Source of the DNA: Alcanivorax nanhaiticus
GTDB lineage: Bacteria > Pseudomonadota > Gammaproteobacteria > Pseudomonadales > Alcanivoracaceae
DNA: 64,000 bases
NCBI RefSeq assembly: GCF_000756665.1
Contig: NZ_ARXV01000007.1
Coordinates: 1-64,000 of the forward strand
Direction of reading: 5' to 3'
The position numbers and the translations under genes are program-made. The notes under the pieces were generated by a model. It was not told the DNA's origin and searched no databases. It saw only the letters and a program-made list of their open reading frames with translations. Of this stretch, positions 56,016 through 64,000 are shown piece by piece. Each line of letters begins with the position of its first letter. The stretch's first letter is position 1.

Positions 56016-56879
56016 TTATTCGATGTTTTGGATCTGTTCCCTCATCTGCTCGATGAGAACCTTGAGTTCCACGGCGGCGGCGGTGGTTTCGCTGTCCACG
56101 GACTTACTGGCCAGGGTGTTGGCTTCGCGGTTGAGTTCCTGCATGAGGAAGTCCAGGCGGCGGCCGATGTGACCGCCTTTCTTGACGATGCGGCGCACTT
56201 CGCTGACGTGGGTGACGAGACGATCCAGCTCTTCGTCCACGTCCATTTTCTGGGCCTGCATCACCAGTTCCTGCTCCAGACGATCCGGGTCCGGGGACTC
56301 CACTACGTCCTGAATGCGCTTGCGCAGGCGCTCACGCTGAGCCTCTTTGATGCGCGGGATGGCGGCCTTGACGATCTCAACCTGAGTCATGATGCCGTCC
56401 AGACGATCGAGGATCAGGTTGCCGAGCTGCTCGCCTTCCCGGGCACGGGTGTCGATGAGGGCCTTGAGGGCCTCGTCGAGCAGGGTGAGGGCTTCTTTTT
56501 GCAGCAGTTCCACATCCAGTTCCTGGCTGCTGAGCACGCCCGGGTAGCGCAGGATTTCCATGGGGTTCACCTGGCCGGAGTGCTGCACCAGGTCGCCGAC
56601 CCGGCGGGAGACGTCGGAGAGCTTTTTCACCAGCGGCTCGTTGAGCTCCAGCTCCACGTCGCTGTCGATCTGCTGGTAGCGCAGGGTAATTTCCACCTTG
56701 CCGCGGGCAAGGGCCTGGCGGCACTTGTCGCGGGCGCCGTTCTCCAGGGCGCGCAGGGTGTCGGGCAGGCGCGGGCTCACTTCCAGGTAGCGGTGGTTCA
56801 CGGATTTGATCTCCCAGGCCAGGCTGAAGCCTTCCAGGTGACGGTCGGCGCGGGCAAAGGCGGTCATGCTGCAGATCAT
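56016..56879 (-). CDS. yicC: YicC family endoribonuclease
   Basis: This 287-residue protein has the YicC N-terminal opening MICSMTAFARADRHLEG and WEIKSVNHRYLEVSPRLPDTLR, and the C-terminal DUF1732 region VTHVSEVRRIVKKGGHIGRRLDFLMQELNREANTLASKS. YicC is a metal-dependent RNase linked to small-RNA turnover. It is normally next to gmk in pseudomonads; here about 38 kb separates them, so it marks the right border of inserted DNA. Confidence 0.93.
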   Translation of the reverse strand: MICSMTAFARADRHLEGFSLAWEIKSVNHRYLEVSPRLPDTLRALENGARDKCRQALARGKVEITLRYQQIDSDVELELNEPLVKKLSDVSRRVGDLVQHSGQVNPMEILRYPGVLSSQELDVELLQKEALTLLDEALKALIDTRAREGEQLGNLILDRLDGIMTQVEIVKAAIPRIKEAQRERLRKRIQDVVESPDPDRLEQELVMQAQKMDVDEELDRLVTHVSEVRRIVKKGGHIGRRLDFLMQELNREANTLASKSVDSETTAAAVELKVLIEQMREQIQNIE

Positions 56880-56925
56880 GGATGAACCTCGTTGTTATGC
56901 TTGGAATGGGGCGCCTGGGCTTTCG

Positions 56926-57079
56926 CTGTAGGAGCCTGCCTGCAGGCGAAAGGCAGTTTCGAGTCTCGAGAAGCGAGTTTCGAAAGGCAAAACCCGGCGG
57001 TCGGAAAGCCCGGTTTTCGCAACTCGAAACTCGTTACTCGCTTCTGGTCTTGTTTTTCGCCTGCAGGCAGGCTCCTACG
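56926..57079. repeat. Heptad element I enclosed by REP-like arms
   Basis: Outer REP-like arms, TAGGAGCCTGCCTGCAGGCG (56930-56949) and CGCCTGCAGGCAGGCTCCTA (57058-57077), are exact reverse complements. Inside are heptad arms 56954-56995 and 57008-57047 in 7-bp steps (CGAGTCT, CGAGTTT; CGCAACT, CGAAACT, CGTTACT). The centre is GC-rich (GGCGGTCGGAAAGCC). It lies between the divergent yicC and rph genes, the clearest nested example. Confidence 0.85.
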
Positions 57080-57164
57080 GCGCTTGGTGCCGTGGGCGGT
57101 GCCGGGTCTCTAGTCTAGTCGTAACAGAGGTGGGTGCAAGGAAGGCATTGGCGCCGGTGTTTGC

Positions 57165-57170
57165 TACAAT
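57165..57170 (+). promoter_or_regulatory. Probable -10 element of rph
   Basis: TACAAT lies 38 bp upstream of the rph ATG. A clear -35 is not visible. The assignment depends on position only. Confidence 0.35.
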
Positions 57171-57207
57171 GGCCGACCTTTCGTTTTTCACAGATTCAGG
57201 AGATCCC

Positions 57208-57924
57208 ATGCGTCCTTCCGGTCGAGCCAATGATGAGCTGCGTGAACTGAGCTTTACCCGCAATTACACCGTTCATGCCGAAGGCAGCGTGCTGGTGGCG
57301 TTCGGGAATACCAAGGTGCTGTGCACGGCCTCTGTGGAAGAAGGTGTGCCGCGCTTCCTGAAGGGCAAAGGTCAGGGCTGGCTGACTGCGGAATACGGCA
57401 TGCTGCCGCGCTCTACCCATACCCGTTCCGGCCGTGAAGCCTCCCGTGGCAAGCAGGGTGGTCGTACCCTGGAGATCCAGCGTCTGATCGGCCGCTCCCT
57501 GCGTGCGGCGGTGGACCTGAGCAAACTGGGCGAGCGCACCATTTATCTGGATTGTGATGTGCTTCAGGCAGATGGTGGTACCCGTACCGCGTCCATTTCG
57601 GGAGCCTGTGTGGCGCTGGTGGATGCCTTTACCCATCTGCTGGAAACCAAGAAGATCAAGGATGACCCGCTCAATGGTCTGGTGGGTGCGGTATCCGTGG
57701 GCGTATATAAAGACACCCCGGTGCTGGATCTGGACTATGCGGAAGACTCCAATGCGGGCACCGATATGAACGTGGTGATGACCCAGCAAGGTGGCTTCAT
57801 CGAGATCCAGGGCTCTGCGGAGGGCGCGCCCTTCACCCGTGAGCAGTCCGATACACTGCTTGGCCTGGCTGAGAAAGGCATCAACGAGATCATCAAGGCA
57901 CAACAAGACGCGCTGGGTTGGTAA
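57208..57924 (+). CDS. rph: Ribonuclease PH
   Basis: This 238-residue phosphorolytic 3'-5' exoribonuclease trims tRNA 3' ends. It begins [16 protein letters not shown] and shows [49 protein letters not shown], and the late [19 protein letters not shown]. The ATG at 57208 is preferred to the long upstream frame (57130). It precedes pyrE by 3 bp. Confidence 0.96.
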   Translation: MRPSGRANDELRELSFTRNYTVHAEGSVLVAFGNTKVLCTASVEEGVPRFLKGKGQGWLTAEYGMLPRSTHTRSGREASRGKQGGRTLEIQRLIGRSLRAAVDLSKLGERTIYLDCDVLQADGGTRTASISGACVALVDAFTHLLETKKIKDDPLNGLVGAVSVGVYKDTPVLDLDYAEDSNAGTDMNVVMTQQGGFIEIQGSAEGAPFTREQSDTLLGLAEKGINEIIKAQQDALGW

Positions 57925-57927
57925 GTC

Positions 57928-58578
57928 ATGAGCATGAAGAACTACAAGAAGCATTTTCTGCGTTTTGCCGAGGAGCGCGAGGCGCTCAAATTTGGCGAGT
58001 TCACCCTCAAGTCAGGGCGTACCAGCCCGTATTTCTTCAATGCAGGTACGTTCAATACCGGTGAGGCGCTGGCGCGGCTGGGTCGTTATTACGCGGACGC
58101 CATTGTGGCCTCCGGTATCCAGTTCGACATGCTGTTTGGCCCGGCATACAAGGGCATCCCGCTGGTGGCGGCGGTGTCCGTAGCGCTGGCTGAGCATCAT
58201 GGCATGGACTTGCCCTGGGCCTTCAACCGCAAGGAAGCCAAGGATCACGGGGAAGGGGGCTGGTTGGTCGGGGCGCCCTTGCAGGGACGGGCGCTGGTGA
58301 TTGATGATGTGATTACGGCAGGCACCGCCATCCGTGAGGTGGCGGCCATGTTCGAGAAGACAGAGGCGACCATGGCGGGGGTCATGGTGGCGCTGGATCG
58401 TCAGGAGAAAGGCAATGGGGAGCTTTCTGCGATTCAGGAGGTCGAAAAAACATTGGGGGTGCCGGTGGGCAGTATCGTTTGTATGGGCGATATTATTGAC
58501 TGGCTGAAGCAACAACCGGATAGCGAAACACGAGTCGCGCAGATGCGTGCCTACCGGGAGCGCTACGGAGTGGAATAA
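57928..58578 (+). CDS. pyrE: Orotate phosphoribosyltransferase
   Basis: This 216-residue enzyme makes OMP from orotate and PRPP in pyrimidine synthesis. Signatures are [22 protein letters not shown] and the PRPP motif [16 protein letters not shown] near residue 123. The rph–pyrE pair is common in gammaproteobacteria. Two in-frame ATGs (57928, 57934) differ by two residues. Confidence 0.96.
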   Translation: MSMKNYKKHFLRFAEEREALKFGEFTLKSGRTSPYFFNAGTFNTGEALARLGRYYADAIVASGIQFDMLFGPAYKGIPLVAAVSVALAEHHGMDLPWAFNRKEAKDHGEGGWLVGAPLQGRALVIDDVITAGTAIREVAAMFEKTEATMAGVMVALDRQEKGNGELSAIQEVEKTLGVPVGSIVCMGDIIDWLKQQPDSETRVAQMRAYRERYGVE

Positions 58579-58580
58579 TA

Positions 58581-59198
58581 ATGAAGAAACTTGTCCTGGT
58601 GCTGGCGCTGGCTGTGTCGGTTCCGTTGTGGGCCTGGTCAGGAAAGCAGGGTAGTGATGCGGGACCAGAAGGTACCTATATCCGCCACATCGCTCCGGAT
58701 GGAGTGGTGCACCTTAACCGTATTCTGACTGATGATGCGATCCGCAGTGGTTATCAACTGCTGGATGCCCAGGGACGGGTGCTGAAAGAGGTGGAAGGGG
58801 TTAACCTCAACGATGAAGAGGCCAGACAGCGGAGAATTCAGCAAGCGCAGCAGGCGCGTGAGGATGAAGAGCTGCTGCGACTGTATGCCGGTCCGGATGA
58901 TGCAGAGCGGGCCCGGGACAGGAAAATCGATGCGTTGAAGTTGAGCATCAGCTACGAGGATAACAATCTTTCTCAGCTGGAGATGAAGCTGGACGACGAA
59001 ATTTCTACCGCGGCGCGCAGTGAGCGTGCAGGTAAGCCGGTTCCCGATGTGGTGCTGGAAGCGATGGAGCGACTCAAGCGTCAGATTGCCACATCACAGC
59101 AAAAGCTGGAGAGCTTCGAACGTGAGATTGGTGAAGTGAACAAGGAATACAGCCCGATCATCAAACGGCTGAACGAGATTAAAGCGAGCAAGGAATAG
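58581..59198 (+). CDS. Exported coiled-coil protein of unknown function
   Basis: This 205-residue protein has a signal peptide (about residues 1-19, LWA|WSG), a short beta segment YIRHIAPDGVVHLNRI that resembles DUF4124-like N-termini, then a helical coiled-coil body (about 75-205) rich in Glu, Gln and Arg. It starts 2 bp after pyrE and so is likely co-transcribed. It is followed by a bidirectional terminator. Confidence 0.7.
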   Translation: MKKLVLVLALAVSVPLWAWSGKQGSDAGPEGTYIRHIAPDGVVHLNRILTDDAIRSGYQLLDAQGRVLKEVEGVNLNDEEARQRRIQQAQQAREDEELLRLYAGPDDAERARDRKIDALKLSISYEDNNLSQLEMKLDDEISTAARSERAGKPVPDVVLEAMERLKRQIATSQQKLESFEREIGEVNKEYSPIIKRLNEIKASKE

Positions 59199-59236
59199 AG
59201 CGCTGTGTAGCTGCGGGCTACGGTAAGCCGAATAAC

Positions 59237-59272
59237 AAGAGGCCGCGTCAGAGTTGTCTGGCGCGGCCTCTT
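59237..59272. terminator. Bidirectional terminator between pyrE operon and slmA
   Basis: A 16-bp stem with one mismatch (arm AAGAGGCCGCG continuing to TCAGA) has a GTTG loop and lies between the convergent secreted-protein and slmA genes. T-rich ends are short, but the stem is strong. Confidence 0.75.
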
Positions 59273-59317
59273 GCATTCAGGGCGTTGATGCACTCCTGAT
59301 ACTCTTTACACAACGGC

Positions 59318-59902
59318 TTATCGGAACAGGGTTGGTGCCAGCAGTTCCCACTGGGCAGGCCAGTCCTGGCTGGGCTTTTGCTTGAAGCCGGATCGGACGA
59401 ACTGGGCGATGCGGCCCTCTACCACGGCCAGTAACAAGTTGGCGGTGATGGTGGGGGTGGAGATAGTGCGCAGGCCTTCCTTGAATTCGGCATCGCGGAG
59501 TACTTGTTTGACCTGGTTTTCTACCCGGTCGTAGAACTGCTGGATGCGCTGGTGCAGGCGTTCGTTTTCACCGGTGAGCGCGTCACCTGTGAGTAGACGA
59601 GTGATGCCAGGGTTGCGTTCAGTGAACGCCAGCATCAGCGTCAGGATTTGTTCCACCTGGGCCGCTGCGCTACCTTCTTCCGTGATGCGATTGATGCGTG
59701 AAAAAATGGCATCTTCGATAAAGCTGATCAGCCCTTCGAACATTTTCGCTTTGCTGGGAAAGTGCCGATACAGTGCCGCCTCGGATACCCCTACTTCCCG
59801 CGCCAGCCCGGCGGTGGTGATGCGGCCACCGGGTGCGGCTTCGAGCATGTGGGCGAGCGACTGCAGGATCTGCTCTTTACGCGACGGTTTTTTTTCAGTC
59901 AT
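59318..59902 (-). CDS. slmA: Nucleoid occlusion factor SlmA
   Basis: This 194-residue TetR-family protein has the helix-turn-helix RITTAGLAREVGVSEAALYRHFPSKAKMFEGLI, nearly identical in pattern to SlmA, and ERNPGITRLLTGDAL in the dimer domain. SlmA binds chromosomal sites and blocks FtsZ ring assembly over the nucleoid. The ATG at 59902 starts MTEKKPSRKEQ; a longer frame runs into repeat DNA. It is near argB, as in relatives. Confidence 0.93.
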   Translation of the reverse strand: MTEKKPSRKEQILQSLAHMLEAAPGGRITTAGLAREVGVSEAALYRHFPSKAKMFEGLISFIEDAIFSRINRITEEGSAAAQVEQILTLMLAFTERNPGITRLLTGDALTGENERLHQRIQQFYDRVENQVKQVLRDAEFKEGLRTISTPTITANLLLAVVEGRIAQFVRSGFKQKPSQDWPAQWELLAPTLFR

Positions 59903-59927
59903 GAAATGTCGTTCCCGTTTTTTGCTG

Positions 59928-60045
59928 CAAGCAACAAGCTTCAATCTGTAACGCAAGTGTGGCTGTGAGGTATATCACATGCTGTGTTCGCGCCCAACGA
60001 TTGCAGGCTTGTTGTTGCGGTTTGTTGTTGCGAGTTGTAGCGGTT
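59928..60045. repeat. Possible heptad element M upstream of slmA
   Basis: A run of GCTGCAA, GCAACAA, GCTTCAA and TCTGTAA (59928-59957) is followed by a stretch of CTTGTTG/TTGCGGT-type units (about 60003-60045) whose reverse complement shows CAAC at 7-bp spacing. The pairing is weaker than in other elements. It lies just upstream of the slmA start. Confidence 0.5.
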
Positions 60046-60088
60046 CGCTGTCTGTTCATGCGGCAATCCCCTTTGCCGCGGGTGAGAA

Positions 60089-60330
60089 GCAAGTTGCAAG
60101 TTTCAAGTTTCAAGTTGCAACGCGGTACAGTCCACACGGTTGTGATGGTCTGTGTCCGCGGCGGGATGTTTGCGTGGGCGGGGCCTGGTACTACATGAAA
60201 ACCTGTCCCGCGCTTTGCAGCTTGAAACTTGTAACTTGCAACCCGTCGTTCATCGCCATGCAAGCATGGGCTCCCACAGGAGCGTGGTGTTGCTTTTTCT
60301 CACAGCTGACAGCTCGTAGCTCGCAGCTGT
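60089..60330. repeat. Heptad element J, REP-like unit and AGCT heptads (K)
   Basis: Element J has arms 60089-60122 and 60209-60243 with CAAGTTT/CAAGTTG units (reverse TGAAACT/TGCAACT). A REP-like half (GCCATGCAAGCATGGGCTCC, 60256 onward) follows. Then comes a single run of four AGCT heptads (CACAGCT, GACAGCT, CGTAGCT, CGCAGCT, 60301-60328). They sit downstream of argB (minus strand). Confidence 0.75.
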
Positions 60331-60335
60331 TTTTT

Positions 60336-61412
<1,077 letters not shown>

Positions 61413-61431
61413 GTTCGCTGGCAATTCTACC

Positions 61432-63819
61432 TCAAAACGGCAGAGTCAGGCTCTCATCTACCGCTTTGAGGTGATTGCGGAACTGGGTTTTTACGCGCTG
61501 CAGAGCTTCTTCGTCACGCCCTTCAAAGCGGGCTACCAATGAGGCGGTTGTGTTGGAGGCGCGAACCAGCCCCCAGCCATCGGGGAAGTCTACCCGCAGG
61601 CCATCAATGGTAGTGGGTCGTCCTCCGGCAAACTGTTCTGCGCGGGCGCTGAGCGCATCCACCAGGGTAAATTTCTGGCTTTCGTCTACCTCGATATACA
61701 GGGCCGGAGTGGTGATGCCGGTTTTCAGGCCGCTGAAAATCTGGCTGGCTGGATCGTCCAGCAGCGAAAGGATTTCCAGTAGGCGGGCCCCTGCATACAT
61801 GCCGTCATCGCAGCCGTGCCAGCGATCAGCAAAGAAGATGTGGCCGCTGATTTCTCCGGCCAGTGGGGCGCCGGTTTCCTTCATTTTGGCTTTGATCAGG
61901 GAGTGGCCGGTCTTGTACATCAATGGGCGCCCGCCACTCTTGCGGATAATGGCAGGGAGGGCGCGTGTGCATTTCACATCAAACAGAATGTCGGCACCGG
62001 GGGAGCGGCTCAACACATCGCGCGCGAACAACATCATCAGCCGGTCTGGCCAGATGATCTCCCCCCGGTTGGTGACGACGGCCACGCGATCGCCATCGCC
62101 ATCGAAGGCCAGACCCAGATCCAGCTTTTCCTGATCCACCAGACGAATCAGGTCGGCCAGATTCTCCGGGTTGCCGGGATCGGGGGCATGATTGGGGAAG
62201 TTGCCATCAATTTCGGTATAAAGGGCGGACACTTCACAGCCCAGTTGGGTGAACATTTTGGGAGCCAGCTCGCCAGTGGCACCGTTGCCGCAGTCGATGC
62301 CAATTTTCAGGGGCCGGGCCAGTACGATGTCATTGGTCACATCCGCAAGGTAGCGATCGTTGATATCCAGTTCTTGCTCGCGCCCCTGGCCTTCATTGAA
62401 ATCGCCAGTGCTGATACGCGTCCTGATGGCCTGAATGCGATCGCCATACAGGGTTTCGCCCTTGATAACGATTTTCATGCCGTTATGGGTGGGCGGGTTG
62501 TGACTGCCAGTGACCATGACGCCGGTTTGTGTCTCCAGGACTTCGGTGGCGTAGTAGAGCACCGGGCTGGGTACCAGCCCCAGGTTGATCACATCACGGC
62601 CGGATTCCAGCAACCCCTTGATCAGTGAGCGGGTCAGTTCCGGGCTTGAGAGGCGGCCGTCGCGAGCCACAAGCACCGTTTGTTGGCCAGCTTCGCTGGC
62701 TTCGGTGCCAATGGCGCGACCGAGCAGGTAAGCACCCTGGGCGGTGAGCGTCACGCCAGCAACACCACGAATGTCGTAAGCGCGGAAAATTTCTTCCGGC
62801 AGACTCTCGCCCTGACGTTCATCCACCAGCAGGATGCCGTCATCATCGCTCTCTTCGATTTCCACTGCCTGGCTGGGTTTGGCCTTGGTGGTAGCCGGGG
62901 CATTACGGCTGCGCAGCTTTTCGGCAGATTTCGCCTGGGCATCGGTAACGGTCTGGAACAATGGAAAGTGGAAACGGTTACGGGCGGTGACGCCGGGCTG
63001 GCGAGCCAGTTCATCGTTATAGCGGATCAGCTCGGCGGCATCCTGACGTAGTGCGCGAACCAGCAAGCGGTTGACCAGCAAGGTGGCCCCCAGCAGAACG
63101 ACCAGGGACAGACCAAGCGCCACGCCGGCCAGCAGGGATAGGCTGCTGTTGGGGGTGGGCAAGGTGAAATTGACAGAGATGGGGCCTGCCGTCGCGGTGG
63201 CGGTGGCCCCCGTGACTTGTTGTGTGCTGGTAAAGAGGGTGGTGCTGCCGTGTTTGATGGTGACCTGGGTGCCGGCGGGCACGCTGGCTTGGATCAGGGT
63301 GTTCAGGGATGCCAGTGAGCGGGTCAGCAGAAGCACGCCATTTTTATTCTTGGTTGCCTGGGCTATGACCAGTTCCGGGGGGCTGCCGGCAATCAATGCG
63401 GGTGACGGCTGGTTGCCCAGACGAATTTGCTTGAGTAGTTCCTGGGCGGTATAGCTGAGGGCGTCGGTGTTGTTGCCGCGCCGCGGAATCAGGGTCAGCG
63501 TGGCATTGGATAACCACAGGTGGGGGCTGGCGTTGAAGCTGGCTTCGGTGCCGTTAATGAGGGCGCTTTCTACATCCGGCCGCTCACTGATCAGAGTCAG
63601 CTGGTGCTGAGTGTCAACAAGGTAGCCATTGACCTGCTGTGCCAGTGCGCTGGCCACCATGGTGGCCTGATTCTGTTGTTGCTGCTGAAGTTCGCTGCTA
63701 TTCAGCCAAGTGTAGAGTGAGGCAATGCTGCCGATGACGGCCAACATGCCGGCCAGCATCAGCGGCAGCAATTGTTTCATGGCACTGGTGTTGGCGTTGT
63801 TCTTGTTGTTTTTCCCCAT
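61432..63819 (-). CDS. algC: Phosphomannomutase/phosphoglucomutase AlgC with N-terminal membrane extension
   Basis: This 795-residue protein has a C-terminal phosphohexomutase part: the active-site serine in VMVTGSHNPPTHNGMK near residue 435-450, the metal loop LAFDGDGDRVAVV near 572, and the sugar-binding EISGHIFFADRWHG near 655. The N-terminal 330 residues contain two membrane helices (about 14-36 and 225-247) and an extracytoplasmic region between them, as in long AlgC forms. It serves cell-envelope polysaccharide and LPS sugar supply. It is the neighbour of dut and argB. Confidence 0.92.
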   Translation of the reverse strand: MGKNNKNNANTSAMKQLLPLMLAGMLAVIGSIASLYTWLNSSELQQQQQNQATMVASALAQQVNGYLVDTQHQLTLISERPDVESALINGTEASFNASPHLWLSNATLTLIPRRGNNTDALSYTAQELLKQIRLGNQPSPALIAGSPPELVIAQATKNKNGVLLLTRSLASLNTLIQASVPAGTQVTIKHGSTTLFTSTQQVTGATATATAGPISVNFTLPTPNSSLSLLAGVALGLSLVVLLGATLLVNRLLVRALRQDAAELIRYNDELARQPGVTARNRFHFPLFQTVTDAQAKSAEKLRSRNAPATTKAKPSQAVEIEESDDDGILLVDERQGESLPEEIFRAYDIRGVAGVTLTAQGAYLLGRAIGTEASEAGQQTVLVARDGRLSSPELTRSLIKGLLESGRDVINLGLVPSPVLYYATEVLETQTGVMVTGSHNPPTHNGMKIVIKGETLYGDRIQAIRTRISTGDFNEGQGREQELDINDRYLADVTNDIVLARPLKIGIDCGNGATGELAPKMFTQLGCEVSALYTEIDGNFPNHAPDPGNPENLADLIRLVDQEKLDLGLAFDGDGDRVAVVTNRGEIIWPDRLMMLFARDVLSRSPGADILFDVKCTRALPAIIRKSGGRPLMYKTGHSLIKAKMKETGAPLAGEISGHIFFADRWHGCDDGMYAGARLLEILSLLDDPASQIFSGLKTGITTPALYIEVDESQKFTLVDALSARAEQFAGGRPTTIDGLRVDFPDGWGLVRASNTTASLVARFEGRDEEALQRVKTQFRNHLKAVDESLTLPF

Positions 63820-63864
63820 ATCCCCTCCGCAAAGCGGTTGCGCTTTTATTGCCGGTCTACAGTG

Positions 63865-64000
63865 TTATTGTCGGCCGCTGTGTCCGAAACCGCCGCTCCC
63901 ACGTTCGGTGCTGGTGAAAGTATCCACTTGTTCCAGTTGGACTTGCATGACCGGCACGATGACCAGCTGGGCGATTCGCTCACCGGGCTCAATGGTGAAG
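63865..64000 (-). CDS. dut: dUTP diphosphatase, 3' end (partial)
   Basis: The last 44 codons of dut are in the window: [16 protein letters not shown], then [14 protein letters not shown], the C-terminal glycine-rich loop that closes the trimer active site, ending at a TAA. The rest lies beyond the right edge. It removes dUTP, making dUMP. The order dut–algC–argB matches Pseudomonas. Confidence 0.95.
   Translation of the reverse strand, partial: FTIEPGERIAQLVIVPVMQVQLEQVDTFTSTERGSGGFGHSGRQ

Overview
This window looks like a chromosome segment of a gammaproteobacterium close to Pseudomonas, most likely a marine Alcanivorax-type organism. The evidence is the housekeeping order: engB–cytochrome c4–dsbA, purE–purK, gmk–rpoZ–spoT, yicC, rph–pyrE, slmA, argB–algC–dut, plus a two-subunit pyruvate carboxylase with a divergent LysR gene. 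All of these have counterparts with the same local order in Pseudomonas. The genus is an inference; no rRNA or other decisive marker is present.

Layout. 0.2–3.6 kb: engB, periplasmic cytochromes c5 and c4, dsbA and an endonuclease/exonuclease/phosphatase-fold protein. 4.1–8.0 kb: an epimerase-like dehydrogenase, purE, purK and a TVP38/DedA-type membrane protein. 8.2–9.3 kb: a perfect 7-bp tandem array, a DUF2789 gene and ridA. 9.5–14.6 kb: a two-gene module (an 824-residue protein of unknown family and a PhoD-like phosphatase) that splits the usual ridA–spoT neighbourhood. 14.7–18.2 kb: spoT, rpoZ, gmk (minus strand). 18.3–32.5 kb: accessory metabolism, including a membrane protein, an MpaB-like oxygenase with a perfect FNR/Anr-type box, a DoeB-like deacylase, pyruvate carboxylase with its LysR gene, a CPCC protein, an AbiE-like type IV toxin–antitoxin pair, a lipoprotein/secreted protein pair, and a fatty acid desaturase with an AraC regulator.

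32.7–55.9 kb is a dense defence island. It holds a WYL regulator, a zinc-ribbon protein, an HExxH protein and a seven-gene plus-strand run (HEPN protein, TPR/acidic protein, SNF2-type helicase, Mrr-like nuclease, HsdM, HsdS, HsdR). It continues with a HigBA-type toxin–antitoxin pair, a YgjP-type metallopeptidase, an orphan YhfG-like protein, and a complete minus-strand Wadjet operon (jetABCD). 56–64 kb returns to the core: yicC, rph, pyrE, a secreted coiled-coil protein, slmA, argB, algC and the 3' end of dut.

Two dispersed repeat systems decorate the intergenic spaces. One is a REP-like hairpin (core GGGAGC or GGAGC, variable stem, GCGA) found throughout, including inside the island. The other is less familiar: pairs of inverted arms built from degenerate 7-bp units. 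The unit sequence differs between elements (CGAAACT, TGAAACT, CCGACGT and CGNAGCT types) but the 7-bp period is kept. These elements occur about every 2–4 kb in parts of the core, are nested with REP hairpins in several places, and none was found between about 26.75 and 56.95 kb. The heptad elements, the helicase–Mrr–Hsd operon and the PhoD module are the strongest candidates for undescribed biology.
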